A stretch of DNA of 64,000 nucleotides from Hydrogenophaga sp. PAMC20947 (GCF_004795855.1 NZ_CP039252.1:1550001-1614000); one strand, 5' to 3'; counted from the stretch's first letter, positions 42,635-51,390 are shown. Numbers and translations are program-made. Notes: a model not told the origin generated them from the sequence alone.

Positions 42635-43861
42635 TCAAGTGCCGTTGCGCTTGCGCCAGCCGTCGAGGAACTTGGCCACACGCCCAACGGCTTCCCGCAA
42701 GTCGTCTTCATGGGGCAAGAAAACAATGCGGAAATGCTGGTTGTCCGGGTAGTTGAACCCCGAACCCTGTACCAGCATCACGCGCGTTTCCTGCAGCAAC
42801 TCCAGGAACAACTGCTGATCATTTTTGACCGGATACATCACCGGATCGAGCTTGGGGAACATATACAGCGCCGCCGAAGGCTTGACGCAGGTCACGCCCG
42901 GAATCTCGGAAATCAGCTCATAGGCCAGATCGCGCTGGCGGCGCAGACGCCCCCCTTCGCACACCAGATCGTTGATGCTCTGGTATCCACCCAGAGCTGT
43001 CTGGATGGCCCATTGCCCCGGCACGTTGGCACACAGGCGCATATTGGAGAGCATGTTCAGGCCCTCGATGTAGTCCTGGGCCGGCTTTTTGTCTCCCGAA
43101 ACCACCAACCAGCCTGCGCGGTATCCGCAGGAGCGGTAGCTCTTGGACAGCGAATTGAACGTGAGCGTGAGCACGTCTTCACTCAAGCTGGCCATGGCCG
43201 TGTGGTGCACGCCGTCGTACAGCACCTTGTCGTAGACTTCGTCGGCAAAAATCACCAGCCCATGTTCACGCGCAATCTCCACGATCGCTTTGAGCAACTC
43301 GTCGGAGTACAAGGCCCCCGTCGGGTTGTTGGGATTGATCACCACGATGCCTTTGGTGGCCGGGGTGATCTTGGAACGGATGTCGTCCAGGTTGGGCATC
43401 CAGCCGTTCGACTCGTCGCACATGTAGTGCACCGGCGTGCCGCCCGACAGGCTCACGGCTGCAGTCCAGAGCGGGTAGTCCGGCGCGGGCAACAAGAGCT
43501 CGTCGCCATCGTCCAGCAAACCATTGGTCGCCATGACGATCAGCTCGCTGGCGCCGTTGCCCAGGTAAATGTCGTCCAGCGTCACACCAGCGATGTTCTG
43601 CTTCTGGGTCTCGTGCATCACCGCCTTGCGGGCGGCAAAAATGCCTTTGCTGTCGGAATACCCGGCCGAGTTGGGCAGGTTCCGGATCATGTCCTGCTGG
43701 ATTTCCTCCGGCGCATCAAAGCCGAACACCGCCAGATTGCCGATGTTGAGCTTGATGATCTTGTGACCCTCTTCCTCCATCTGGCGCGCCGCATCCATGA
43801 TGGGGCCACGAATGTCATAGCAGACGTTGGCCAGCTTGGCAGATTTTTGAATGGTTTTCAA
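42635..43861 (-). CDS. Alanine-type PLP aminotransferase (AlaA/AlaC-like)
   Basis: 408 residues. The start is taken as TTG 43861 (LKTIQKSAKLANVCYDIRGP): a strong GGAGGG lies 6 bases upstream and relatives begin with MKTIxKSxKL at exactly this point; the upstream in-frame ATG adds 13 unrelated residues. PLP lysine is in FNSLSKSYRSCGYRAGW; NPNNPTGALYS is the usual substrate loop. The AlaA family makes alanine from pyruvate with glutamate. The gene precedes hom by 121 bases. Confidence 0.92.
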   Translation of the reverse strand: MKTIQKSAKLANVCYDIRGPIMDAARQMEEEGHKIIKLNIGNLAVFGFDAPEEIQQDMIRNLPNSAGYSDSKGIFAARKAVMHETQKQNIAGVTLDDIYLGNGASELIVMATNGLLDDGDELLLPAPDYPLWTAAVSLSGGTPVHYMCDESNGWMPNLDDIRSKITPATKGIVVINPNNPTGALYSDELLKAIVEIAREHGLVIFADEVYDKVLYDGVHHTAMASLSEDVLTLTFNSLSKSYRSCGYRAGWLVVSGDKKPAQDYIEGLNMLSNMRLCANVPGQWAIQTALGGYQSINDLVCEGGRLRRQRDLAYELISEIPGVTCVKPSAALYMFPKLDPVMYPVKNDQQLFLELLQETRVMLVQGSGFNYPDNQHFRIVFLPHEDDLREAVGRVAKFLDGWRKRNGT

Positions 43862-44012
43862 ATGCCCTCCATGGGAGCGGTGGAAAATACGCAGACACAA
43901 TGCGAACGAAAGGCTGGGGCGCTATATTTGACGCTGTTGCGGCCCAAGCCTGCCCTCAATTTGACCACAGTTCAAACAGGCATTCGCCTTGGACCTTGCC
44001 ACCCCTGACCCC

Positions 44013-44393
44013 ATGAAACTCCACGCAGACAAACCCGAGATCCACACCATCACCGCCCACGGTGACGGCTGGGTGGCCATCAATGGCGAGCGCCATGAGC
44101 GCAGCCTGATCCTGAACTCCTCAGGCGTGCTGCTGCCGTGGGATTGCGCCCGGTTCGAAGACCTGTCCGAAGCGCACTTCCTGGCCCTGCTGTCTGCCTG
44201 CCAGGAAGCCCCCGAGCTCGCCCTTTTTGGCTGCGGCACGCGGTGGCGATTCCCCAAGCCTGCGCTCCTGCAGCCCTTCATATCGCAACGCATCGGTGTG
44301 GAGACGATGGACACCCCAGCGGCCTGCAGAACCTTCAACATCCTGGCAGGCGAAGGCAGACGCGTGGTTGTGGGCCTTTTGATCGGCGTCTGA
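44013..44393 (+). CDS. Mth938-like (DUF498) domain protein
   Basis: 126 residues from ATG 44013; a TTG eight codons earlier is possible. It carries the Mth938 fold pattern (RSLILNSSGVLLPWD, LFGCGTRWRFP, VETMDTPAACRTFNIL-x-x-EGR-x-V). The family includes NDUFAF3-like proteins; its bacterial role is unclear. It is divergent from the aminotransferase gene. Confidence 0.87.
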   Translation: MKLHADKPEIHTITAHGDGWVAINGERHERSLILNSSGVLLPWDCARFEDLSEAHFLALLSACQEAPELALFGCGTRWRFPKPALLQPFISQRIGVETMDTPAACRTFNILAGEGRRVVVGLLIGV

Positions 44394-44444
44394 CTCCGGC
44401 AAGAGCCCTGCCGCAGACATTCTGTTGCCGATTCGTTTCGGGCA

Positions 44445-44475
44445 TTTACAGCAAATAGCCGCTTGGGGTTAAAAT
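44445..44475 (+). promoter_or_regulatory. Candidate promoter of the peroxiredoxin gene
   Basis: TTTACA at 44445-44450 and TAAAAT at 44470-44475 (19-bp spacing; TTAAAA gives 18) lie about 110 bases before the peroxiredoxin ATG. Both hexamers are good matches, the spacing slightly long. Confidence 0.4.
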
Positions 44476-44585
44476 ACCGGATTGATTCCGCCCCGGTCTA
44501 CTTGCGACTCTCTGAGTCAAAGGTATTCATTTCGGGCCGGGAAGCCAACGAATTTCCACCAACTTACGTCAGGGGTCCACGCAGT

Positions 44586-45062
44586 ATGGCAGTCGTTGTC
44601 AATAAACTTATCCCAGAATTCGAGTCCATGGCCACTGGTGACATCAAAGTCAGCAACCAGACTCACTTGGGACAGACCATCATTCTCTATTTCTACCCTA
44701 AAGACAATACACCAGGCTGCACGACCGAAGCCATGCAGTTCCGCGACAAGTACAAAGACTTTGTCAAAGCAGGTGCAGAAGTCTTTGGCGTGTCGCGCGA
44801 CAACATGACGTCGCACGACAGCTTCAAGGCCAAACTGGAGCTTCCATTCGAGCTGATCGCAGACACGGAAGAAAAGATGTGCCACATGTTTGGTGTGGTC
44901 AAAAACAAGATCATGTACGGTAAAAAGGTCAAGGGCATCGAGCGCAGCACGTTCCTGATCGGCCCCGACGGGATCTTGAAGGAAGAATGGCGCGGCCTGA
45001 AGGTACCTGGTCACGTGGAAGACGTACTCAAGGCCGTCAAGGCACTGAAGAAGGCCGCCTGA
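44586..45062 (+). CDS. bcp: Thioredoxin-dependent peroxiredoxin, BCP/PrxQ type
   Basis: 158 residues from MAVVVNKLIPEFES. The peroxidatic cysteine is in PKDNTPGCTTEAMQFRD; the resolving Cys five residues later, common in BCP (CTxEAxxFRD has one of C-x4-C), is absent (Cys replaced by Ala/Met), suggesting a 1-Cys or distal-resolving mechanism. GIERSTFLIGPDG is the C-terminal family block. It reduces hydroperoxides. The upstream 41 in-frame codons have no similarity to the family. Confidence 0.94.
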   Translation: MAVVVNKLIPEFESMATGDIKVSNQTHLGQTIILYFYPKDNTPGCTTEAMQFRDKYKDFVKAGAEVFGVSRDNMTSHDSFKAKLELPFELIADTEEKMCHMFGVVKNKIMYGKKVKGIERSTFLIGPDGILKEEWRGLKVPGHVEDVLKAVKALKKAA

Positions 45063-45114
45063 TCAATCATTGGAGCGCCAGGCGCGCGCAGTGGCAGGTG
45101 TCATATGACTCATG

Positions 45115-45232
45115 CATAATGAATTCATGACACCCGGCAGATTGCCCGCGCCCTCTTCTGTGATCGCCTTTTTCTGCAGCCTCTGTCGCTGTTCGCCAAG
45201 CCGCCCGGATTTCCTGGCGGCTTTTTCTTTTT
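45115..45232 (+). ncRNA. Possible small RNA or phoH leader ending in a terminator
   Basis: Between the peroxiredoxin stop and phoH there is a CATAAT hexamer (45115-45120) followed about 80 bases later by a strong intrinsic terminator at 45199-45232 (AGCCGCC-CGGATTTCCT-GGCGGCT, then a T-rich TTTTCTTTTT). A transcript of roughly 105 nt would end just 29 bases before the phoH start. It could be a free small RNA, or attenuation of phoH, or simply the late terminator of the peroxiredoxin mRNA. The -35 (TGGCAG) is weak. Confidence 0.4.
45198..45232 (+). terminator. Rho-independent terminator upstream of phoH
   Basis: AAGCCGCC-CGGATTTCCT-GGCGGCTTTTTCTTTTT: seven GC-rich base pairs and a long U-tract. 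It terminates peroxiredoxin transcripts or the putative small RNA described for this gap. Confidence 0.88.
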
Positions 45233-45260
45233 CAGCCCCTCGCTGACTTCTTTGACGCCC

Positions 45261-47045
45261 ATGCCACTGCCTCCAGCCCCCTCCAAGCGCGCCGCGCTCC
45301 TGTCGCCTGAAGCCTTCAGCCTCAAAGCATCCGAGGCGGCCTTTGAAGAAGCCGCGTCACAGGCCCGGCCTGCGATCACTCCGCGCGCAAGCGCACCCGC
45401 CCAGGCTGCGCCGGCCACTGCACAGCAAAACGCGAACAGCAGGCCGCGCAAAGCCGCGCCCAAGGACCCCAAGCCCGACACCAGGGGCGTGGGCAAACCA
45501 CAACGTCCGCCGACGCAGCCCGTGGCCAAACAGGCCGCGCCCGCGGCAAGCCCCCCTGTTCCAGCTCCGGTCCAGGCTGCGGCACCATCCGCCGGCAGAC
45601 CCGCCGCGCCGGCCAAGAGCGCACGCCGCAGCAACCAGAAATCCACTCAAAACGGCCAGGCCCGCTTGTTCGTGCTGGACACCAACGTCTTGCTGCACGA
45701 CCCGACCAGTCTGTTCCGCTTTGAAGAACACGACATTTTCTTGCCCATGATCGTGCTGGAAGAGCTCGACGGTCACAAGAAAGGCATGACCGAAGTCGCA
45801 CGCAACGGCCGCCAAACCAGCCGCACGCTCGACGCCCTGGTGGCACAGCAAGGCGGCGACATGGCCAAGGGCCTCAAGCTGGCGGCGACCGGCCACCTGG
45901 CGGCCCGTGGCATGCTGTATTTTCAGACCGAGCCCCTGGACAGCCAGTTGCCCTCCAGCCTGCCCCAAGGCAAAGCCGACAACCAGATTCTGGGCGTGGT
46001 GAAGGCGCTGAGCGACAAATATCCGCAGCGCGAAGTGATCCTGGTGTCCAAAGACATCAACATGCGAGTCAAGGCTCGGGCCCTGGGCCTGGCTGCCGAA
46101 GACTACGAAAATGACAAGACCCTGGAAGACGGTGAGTTGCTGTATTCCGGCGCTCTGGCACTGCCCCAAGACTTCTGGACCCGCCAGAGCAAGACCATTG
46201 AGAGCTGGCAAAGCGGCAGCCACACCTTTTACCGTGTGGGCGGCCCGGTTGTGGTTCAGTTCTACATCAACCAGTTTGTCTATTTCGAAGCGCCCGGTGA
46301 GCCATCGCTTTACGCACGCGTGACCGAAATTCGGGACAAGACGGCGGTGCTCAAGACCCTCAAGGACTACACCCACCTGAAAAGTGCGGTGTGGGGCGTC
46401 AGCAGCCGCAACCGCGAACAGAATTTCGCGCTCAATTTGCTGATGGACCCGGAAGTCGATTTTGTGACCCTCACCGGCACGGCCGGCACCGGCAAGACCT
46501 TGATGGCCTTGGCCAGCGGTCTGACGCAGGTGCTGGACGACCGCCGCTACACCGAAATCATCATGACCCGCGCGACCGTCAGCGTCGGCGAAGACATCGG
46601 ATTCCTGCCCGGTACCGAGGAAGAAAAAATGGGCCCCTGGATGGGTGCCCTGGACGACAACCTGGAGTTCCTGGCCAAGGGCGATGGCGGCAACGCAGGC
46701 GAGTGGGGCCGCTCGGCCACCAACGAACTCATCCGCAGCCGCATCAAGGTCAAGAGCATGAACTTCATGCGCGGGCGCACCTTCATGAACAAGTACGTGA
46801 TCATCGACGAGGCGCAGAACCTGACGCCCAAGCAGATGAAAACACTGATCACCCGCGCCGGCCCAGGCACCAAGATCATCTGCATGGGCAACCTGGCCCA
46901 GATCGACACCCCTTACCTCACCGAAGGTTCTTCTGGACTGACTTACGCGGTGGACCGCTTCAAGGGCTGGCCGCACGGTGGGCACATCACCTTGGCGCGC
47001 GGCGAGCGCTCACGCCTGGCCGATTTCGCGAGCGACGCGCTCTGA
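45261..47045 (+). CDS. phoH: PIN domain-PhoH ATPase fusion protein
   Basis: 594 residues. Residues 1-130 are a low-complexity Ala/Pro/Lys-rich basic tail. Residues about 133-290 are a PIN nuclease domain (FVLDTNVLLHDP with the first Asp; PMIVLEELDGHKKG). Residues about 370-590 are a PhoH ATPase with Walker A GTAGTGKT near 406 and VIIDEAQNLTPKQMKTLITR as Walker B. It corresponds to the PhoH2/YlaK-type proteins, reported as RNA helicase/RNases. The basic tail may bind RNA; this is inference. Confidence 0.93.
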   Translation: MPLPPAPSKRAALLSPEAFSLKASEAAFEEAASQARPAITPRASAPAQAAPATAQQNANSRPRKAAPKDPKPDTRGVGKPQRPPTQPVAKQAAPAASPPVPAPVQAAAPSAGRPAAPAKSARRSNQKSTQNGQARLFVLDTNVLLHDPTSLFRFEEHDIFLPMIVLEELDGHKKGMTEVARNGRQTSRTLDALVAQQGGDMAKGLKLAATGHLAARGMLYFQTEPLDSQLPSSLPQGKADNQILGVVKALSDKYPQREVILVSKDINMRVKARALGLAAEDYENDKTLEDGELLYSGALALPQDFWTRQSKTIESWQSGSHTFYRVGGPVVVQFYINQFVYFEAPGEPSLYARVTEIRDKTAVLKTLKDYTHLKSAVWGVSSRNREQNFALNLLMDPEVDFVTLTGTAGTGKTLMALASGLTQVLDDRRYTEIIMTRATVSVGEDIGFLPGTEEEKMGPWMGALDDNLEFLAKGDGGNAGEWGRSATNELIRSRIKVKSMNFMRGRTFMNKYVIIDEAQNLTPKQMKTLITRAGPGTKIICMGNLAQIDTPYLTEGSSGLTYAVDRFKGWPHGGHITLARGERSRLADFASDAL

Positions 47046-47369
47046 CGCCAATAGAGGGGCTGTGAGATCGTCCTGACCACTCTGCTGGAGGCCGGCAACA
47101 CCACGGGTTGCTGGACGCCGGCCGCGTGGTGGTGGCGGAAGGATGCAGGGATCTGTGATCGCCTTTGAGCGTGCCGGACCGCCTGCGCGCTGGTTCACAT
47201 CGTCACTGGCCGACACAGGGTACGACGTGGGCAGCCCTGCGGGCTCACTGTTCACCGAATACCGGGTTCGACCGGGTGTCCAGATTGACGTTCACAGTCT
47301 GCTCGACCTGACAGAAGCCACCAACGTCGCGGACGCTGGGCGTGCGCTGAACGCGGCCTCAAAAGGCTG
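47046..47369. other. Gap after phoH without a supported gene
   Basis: 324 bases. One 75-codon plus-strand frame (47143-47370) and two minus-strand frames exist, but none shows a recognisable domain, RBS or neighbour coupling. Together with the AraC remnant that follows, this stretch may be decayed coding DNA of a former regulator. Confidence 0.5.
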
Positions 47370-47520
47370 ATGCAACTGCGCTCCAACCGCTCGCTGGCCG
47401 AATTCGCCGCCGATCCCGGTTTTTCAGTCCAGGCGCACATGGCCCGTGAATTCCGGCGGTGGCGGGGGGGCAACTCCGGCACAGGTGCGCGCTCAACCCG
47501 CCTGGCGGCATCTGATGGCC
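47370..47520 (+). pseudogene. Remnant of an AraC-family HTH
   Basis: In one frame the peptide SLAEFAADPGFSVQAHM followed by AREFRRWRGG reproduces the second helix-turn-helix of AraC regulators (S-L-A-x-x-A-x-x-x-GF-x-x-Q-x-H-M-x-R-x-F-R-R-W-x-G). The reading frame then runs into non-homologous sequence antisense to the VOC gene, and no AraC-like sequence of adequate length is found upstream. It looks like the degraded C-terminal end of a lost regulator. Confidence 0.55.
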
Positions 47521-47528
47521 CGGTCGGG

Positions 47529-47918
47529 TTACAGCGCCCCACCGACCGGGGTGCAGATCTCAACCAGAAATCCGTCCAGATCGGCCACATAGGCGACGGT
47601 CTGTCCCCACGGCATCTGCTTGGCGGGTTGCACCAGCGCCGCGCCAGCGGATACGGCCCGCTCCAGCGCCTGCGGCACATCAGCGGTGGTGAAGGCCACT
47701 TCGAAACACGGGGCGTCCGCACGAGCGGCCTGGGGCTGTTTTCCCATTTGGCGCATCAATGCGCGAGATGAAAACGCCAATGCGGTGTTGCCCGTCTCCA
47801 TCTCGCCGTAGTCGCCACCCTCGTGAACGAACCGGGGCGACAGCCCAAAAGCACGCTCGTAAAAATCAACGGATCGCCGGACATCGGTGACGTAAAGGAT
47901 GGTGTAAGCCAGTTGCAT
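47529..47918 (-). CDS. VOC-superfamily (glyoxalase/bleomycin-resistance-like) protein
   Basis: 129 residues from MQLAYTILYVTDVRRSVDFYERAFG, the first beta-alpha-beta unit of the fold, ending with GQTVAYVADLDGFLVEICTPV, the metal-ligand Glu in the last strand. It is a single-domain dimeric VOC enzyme; the substrate is unknown. It is a stand-alone gene with 186 bases to dnaB on the same strand. Confidence 0.88.
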   Translation of the reverse strand: MQLAYTILYVTDVRRSVDFYERAFGLSPRFVHEGGDYGEMETGNTALAFSSRALMRQMGKQPQAARADAPCFEVAFTTADVPQALERAVSAGAALVQPAKQMPWGQTVAYVADLDGFLVEICTPVGGAL

Positions 47919-48104
47919 GTTCACTCCGGTGTGGCAAAACAGTGGACGCACCCGAAGCGCCCGCCCAGGGTCTTGAAGAAAACCCGCAGCGGCCCTCTGT
48001 TGATCCAGCCCCGCTGGTCTGGTATTCCGCCCGGGCTGTGCCCACCGAAACCCTCAGGCAAGCGCAAGGGAAAGGGTGAACGCTTCAAAAAGCCGAATCA
48101 ACCC

Positions 48105-49535
48105 TTAGAAATCACCGCCACCCACCAGCGTTTCGAAGCGGGTCAGTGTATTCAGGAACGCGAGCTTCACGACACCGGTAGGGCCGTTACGCTGTTTGCC
48201 GATGATGATCTCGGCCACACCAGGTTCTTTGCAGGCATCGCGGGTGTAGTACTCGTCGCGGTAAATGAACATGATGATGTCCGCATCCTGCTCAATAGCT
48301 CCGGATTCGCGCAGATCGCTCATCATCGGGCGTTTATCGGTCCGCTGCTCCACGCTTCGGTTGAGCTGAGAGAGCGCAATCACCGGGCACTGCAGTTCTT
48401 TGGCCAGCATCTTGAGGCCACGGGAGATTTCACCCAGTTCTGTGGCTCGGTTGTCCCCGCTCGAAGAACCGGAGCCGCTCATGAGTTGCAAGTAATCCAC
48501 CACAATCAACCCGAGCTTGCCACATTGCCGAGAAAGCCGACGGGCGTTGGCACGCAACTCGCTGGGTGTCAGGCCCGGTGTTTCATCGATGTTGAGCGAT
48601 ACATGGCGCAACTTTTCAATGGCCTCTGTGAGGCGCGGCCACTCATCGTCCGTCAGCTTGCCGGTGCGCAGGTGACTCTGGTTGATGCGGCCGATCGAAC
48701 CGACGATACGCACAGCCAGTTGCGAAGCGCCCATCTCCATGGAGAACACCGCCACTGGCAGGCCCTCGTTGAGCGCAACATGCTCTGCAATGTTGATGGC
48801 AAAAGCCGTCTTGCCCATCGAAGGACGTGCCGCCAGCACCACAAGGTCGCCCGCCTGCAACCCGGTGGTCATGCGATCGAGATCGATAAACCCCGTGGGC
48901 ACACCCGTGATGTCGTTAGGGTTGTCGGCCATCTCCTGCACCCGGTCAAGCAGCTCGACGACCAGGGTGTCCATGCCCTGAAAACCCTCTTTCATCCGGG
49001 AACCTTCTTCCCCGATCTTGAAGATTTTTTGCTCAGCCTCGTCCAGAATTTTGGCGACCGCACGCCCTTCGGGGTTGAACGCTGCCGTTGCGATCTCGTC
49101 GCTGGCGGCGACAAGTTTGCGCAAAATGGCCCTCTCTCGCACGATTTCCGCATAGCGCCGAATGTTGGCAGCGCTGGGCACGTATTGGGCGAGGGAGTTG
49201 AGATAAGCCAAGCCTCCAGCTTCTTCGGCCTTGCCCAGGTTCTGCAGGTGCTCGTACACCGTGACCACGTCGGCCGGCTTGCTGCTGTTGACCAGTGTGG
49301 AGATCGCCGAAAAAGTCAACCGGTGTTCGTACCGGTAAAAATCGGAATCGGAGATCAGGTCGGACACGCGGTCCCAAGCCTGGTTGTCCAGCAGCAAGCC
49401 CCCCAGCACGCTGGACTCGCCCTCAATCGAGTGAGGGGGCACGCGCAACTTGGCTATCTGCGGATCACCGCCGAAGCCGGCGTCGTCCAAGGGTGAATCG
49501 AAGGGAGAGAATGGGCTGGAAAAAACGGCGGACAT
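48105..49535 (-). CDS. dnaB: Replicative DNA helicase DnaB
   Basis: 476 residues from ATG 49535. The N-terminal domain begins PHSIEGESSVLGGLLLDN; the RecA-like C-terminal domain has Walker A ARPSMGKTAFA, VFSMEMGASQLAVR, and DYLQLMSGSG. It unwinds DNA at the replication fork. It sits after the rpsF-priB-rpsR-rplI genes but is separated from them by a terminator, so it may have its own promoter in 49536-49685. Upstream in-frame residues to 49619 lack family similarity. Confidence 0.97.
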   Translation of the reverse strand: MSAVFSSPFSPFDSPLDDAGFGGDPQIAKLRVPPHSIEGESSVLGGLLLDNQAWDRVSDLISDSDFYRYEHRLTFSAISTLVNSSKPADVVTVYEHLQNLGKAEEAGGLAYLNSLAQYVPSAANIRRYAEIVRERAILRKLVAASDEIATAAFNPEGRAVAKILDEAEQKIFKIGEEGSRMKEGFQGMDTLVVELLDRVQEMADNPNDITGVPTGFIDLDRMTTGLQAGDLVVLAARPSMGKTAFAINIAEHVALNEGLPVAVFSMEMGASQLAVRIVGSIGRINQSHLRTGKLTDDEWPRLTEAIEKLRHVSLNIDETPGLTPSELRANARRLSRQCGKLGLIVVDYLQLMSGSGSSSGDNRATELGEISRGLKMLAKELQCPVIALSQLNRSVEQRTDKRPMMSDLRESGAIEQDADIIMFIYRDEYYTRDACKEPGVAEIIIGKQRNGPTGVVKLAFLNTLTRFETLVGGGDF

Positions 49536-49685
49536 GGCTTTCCTGAGTGAGGGTCTATAGTACGTCGCAGCCGCCGCCCTGTCAGGGGACAACCCTGTGG
49601 ACAACCGGTGAACAGGCATTGGAAATCGCGGGATAAGTCTGCTTTCGCGACCAGCCTTGCGCCTGCTTCTGGCCCATCAGAAACA

Positions 49686-49718
49686 CAAAAGCCGCTCACC
49701 CGAAGGCAGCGGCTTTTG
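49686..49718 (-). terminator. Terminator of the rpsF-rplI operon
   Basis: CAAAAGCCGCT-GCCTTCGGGTG-AGCGGCTTTTG on the minus strand: 10-bp stem followed by TTTTGTGTTT. It lies 35 bases after the rplI stop. Confidence 0.85.
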
Positions 49719-49724
49719 AATGAG

Positions 49725-49742
49725 CCGGGCGAAAACGCCCGG
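49725..49742 (-). other. Second hairpin just after rplI
   Basis: CCGGGCG-TTTT-CGCCCGG, a perfect 7-bp stem with a 4-base loop between the rplI stop and the main terminator. It may protect the mRNA 3' end or assist termination. Confidence 0.6.
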
Positions 49743-49752
49743 CCGGGACCGA

Positions 49753-50205
49753 TCAGGCGGATTCGCCCAACACGGACACGTTGACTTCCACGGAAACGTC
49801 GGTGTGCAGGTTGACGCTCACGGTGTAGTCGCCAGCGTTCTTCAGGGGGCCGTTGGGCATGCGCACTTGCGACTTGCTCACGGTGAAACCCTGCTTGACC
49901 AGCTCGGCGGATACGTCATGGTTGGTCACGGAACCGAACAAACGGCCATCCACGCCAGCCTTTTGAGACAGCTTGACAGTCACAGCGGCCAACTTTGCGC
50001 CCAGAGCTTGTGCTTCGGCGAGTTTGGCAGCTGCGGCTTTTTCGAGTTCGGCACGGCGTGCTTCGAATTCGGCGATAGCGTTCTGGGTGGCACGACGGGC
50101 ACGGCCCGAAGGGATCAGGAAGTTACGGGCGAAGCCGTCTTTGACCTTGACCACATCGCCCAAGGCGCCGAGATTGACAACTTTGTCGAGAAGAATGATT
50201 TGCAT
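49753..50205 (-). CDS. rplI: Ribosomal protein bL9
   Basis: 150 residues starting [30 protein letters not shown], the diagnostic L9 N-terminal domain, followed by the long helix and C-terminal RNA-binding domain ([18 protein letters not shown]). It is 12 bases after rpsR. Confidence 0.98.
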   Translation of the reverse strand: MQIILLDKVVNLGALGDVVKVKDGFARNFLIPSGRARRATQNAIAEFEARRAELEKAAAAKLAEAQALGAKLAAVTVKLSQKAGVDGRLFGSVTNHDVSAELVKQGFTVSKSQVRMPNGPLKNAGDYTVSVNLHTDVSVEVNVSVLGESA

Positions 50206-50217
50206 GTCAGGCTCCCT

Positions 50218-50499
50218 TTAGACGCGATGTTGGTCGCTGTAAGGCAACATGGCCAGGAAGCGCGAACGCTTGATGGCGGTGTTGACCTGGCGCTGATAGA
50301 AAGCACGCGTGCCGGTCAGGCGCGCGGGAATGATCTTGCCGTTTTCAGCGATGAAGTCACGCAGGACATCGATGTCCTTGTAGTCAACTTCTTCGACGTT
50401 GGCCACGGTAAAGCGGCAGAAACGCTTGCGCTTGAAGAGCAGCGATTGGGTGTTGCGCTTGGGGCGCTTGTCTTTGTTGAAACGTTTTGGGGAAGCCAT
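50218..50499 (-). CDS. rpsR: Ribosomal protein bS18
   Basis: 93 residues with the S18 core [26 protein letters not shown] and [11 protein letters not shown]. It is third in the rpsF-priB-rpsR-rplI unit, 12 bases after priB. It binds 16S rRNA together with S6. Confidence 0.98.
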   Translation of the reverse strand: MASPKRFNKDKRPKRNTQSLLFKRKRFCRFTVANVEEVDYKDIDVLRDFIAENGKIIPARLTGTRAFYQRQVNTAIKRSRFLAMLPYSDQHRV

Positions 50500-50511
50500 G
50501 ATGGGCCTTTC

Positions 50512-50814
50512 CTAAGTTTTGCTGAATTCTTGGATATGAAACACAAGGCCTTTGCCATTGCGTGCATTCGTCATGAAACCGTGAAACTCACAAGCTGCGT
50601 CCAGTCCCTGTCGGGCCAGAATTTCTGCTTGCGCACCGAAGACCACGGCCCTCAGTTGCAGTTTCACCAGCCTGGCTGTGTCCAATTCGGTGACAGTGGA
50701 TTCGTGCTCTAGCACGAGATTCACCACCGGTATGCCTGCTGGGGTGTAGCGCAAGGGTTGAACCTGCACCACAGAAGCCGACAAATGAAAACGGTTGGCT
50801 GCTGACGATGTCAC
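50512..50814 (-). CDS. priB: Primosomal replication protein N
   Basis: 100 residues, single OB-fold (NRFHLSASVVQVQPLRYTPAGIP, AVVFGAQAEILARQG). PriB binds single-stranded DNA and PriA in replication restart. It sits between rpsF and rpsR, the usual place in beta- and gammaproteobacteria. The start is assigned to the codon at 50814, 8 bases after rpsF. Confidence 0.92.
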   Translation of the reverse strand: MTSSAANRFHLSASVVQVQPLRYTPAGIPVVNLVLEHESTVTELDTARLVKLQLRAVVFGAQAEILARQGLDAACEFHGFMTNARNGKGLVFHIQEFSKT

Positions 50815-50822
50815 GCCTGGCT

Positions 50823-51230
50823 TCAGGCGGCTTGGGCGCGAGGTTCGCGGGGTTCGCGAGATTCGCGACCTTCATGAGCAGGTGCCTGGGCCTTGCGGGC
50901 TTCTTCACGCTCAACCGACTTCATCATGCTCGAAGGGCCGGTTTCGGCTTTCTTCTTCAACACGGTGAGGTGGCGCAACACAGCGTCGTTGAACTTGAAT
51001 GCATGCTCAAGTTCAGCCATCACAGCCTGATCGGCTTCGATGTTGACGCACAGGTAATGGGATTTGGACAGCTTGTTGATCTGGTAAGCCATCTGACGAC
51101 GACCCCAGTCTTCAACACGGTGGATCTTGCCGCCGCCAGCGGTGATCATGCCCTTGTAACGCTCCAGCATGGCTGGAACCTGCTCGCTCTGGTCCGGATG
51201 GATCAGCAAAACGATTTCGTAATGACGCAT
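50823..51230 (-). CDS. rpsF: Ribosomal protein bS6
   Basis: 135 residues from [24 protein letters not shown] lies 8 bases upstream. The core has [20 protein letters not shown] and the C-terminal tail is a charged Arg/Glu repeat. It is the first gene of the unit. An in-frame extension to 51320 is leader RNA, not protein. Confidence 0.97.
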   Translation of the reverse strand: MRHYEIVLLIHPDQSEQVPAMLERYKGMITAGGGKIHRVEDWGRRQMAYQINKLSKSHYLCVNIEADQAVMAELEHAFKFNDAVLRHLTVLKKKAETGPSSMMKSVEREEARKAQAPAHEGRESREPREPRAQAA

Positions 51231-51250
51231 AAACACTCCTTTTGGGTGAC

Positions 51251-51276
51251 ACCGAGCCGGTTTGATGGGTCTCGGT
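51251..51276 (-). promoter_or_regulatory. Leader hairpin of rpsF, possible S6:S18 binding site
   Basis: ACCGAG and CTCGGT pair across a 14-nt segment including CCGG, about 20 nt before the rpsF ATG. S6:S18 complexes are known to bind a bulged hairpin with a CCG element in rpsF leaders in many bacteria. The match here is by position and stem only. Confidence 0.4.
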
Positions 51277-51332
51277 TTCTTAAGAACAGCCGCCCCCAGC
51301 GTCGAATTGGGGTGCAGCAAGGCAAGCCCGCG

Positions 51333-51361
51333 ATTCTAGCAAGAAATCAGCGCGCCGTAAA
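51333..51361 (-). promoter_or_regulatory. Sigma70 promoter for rpsF operon
   Basis: On the minus strand TTTACG (51356-51361) and TAGAAT (51333-51338) are separated by 17 bases. The expected start is near 51326, giving a leader of about 95 nt. Confidence 0.6.
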
Positions 51362-51390
51362 TACAACCCCGAAAGCGGGTGCAAGCCCAG

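Noticed and set aside
45357..46985. A 542-codon minus-strand frame opposite phoH
   Set aside because: It mirrors the PIN-PhoH coding sequence and has no recognisable domain.
47143..47370. 75-codon gene between phoH and the VOC gene
   Set aside because: No RBS, domain or conserved neighbour; more likely decayed DNA near the AraC remnant.
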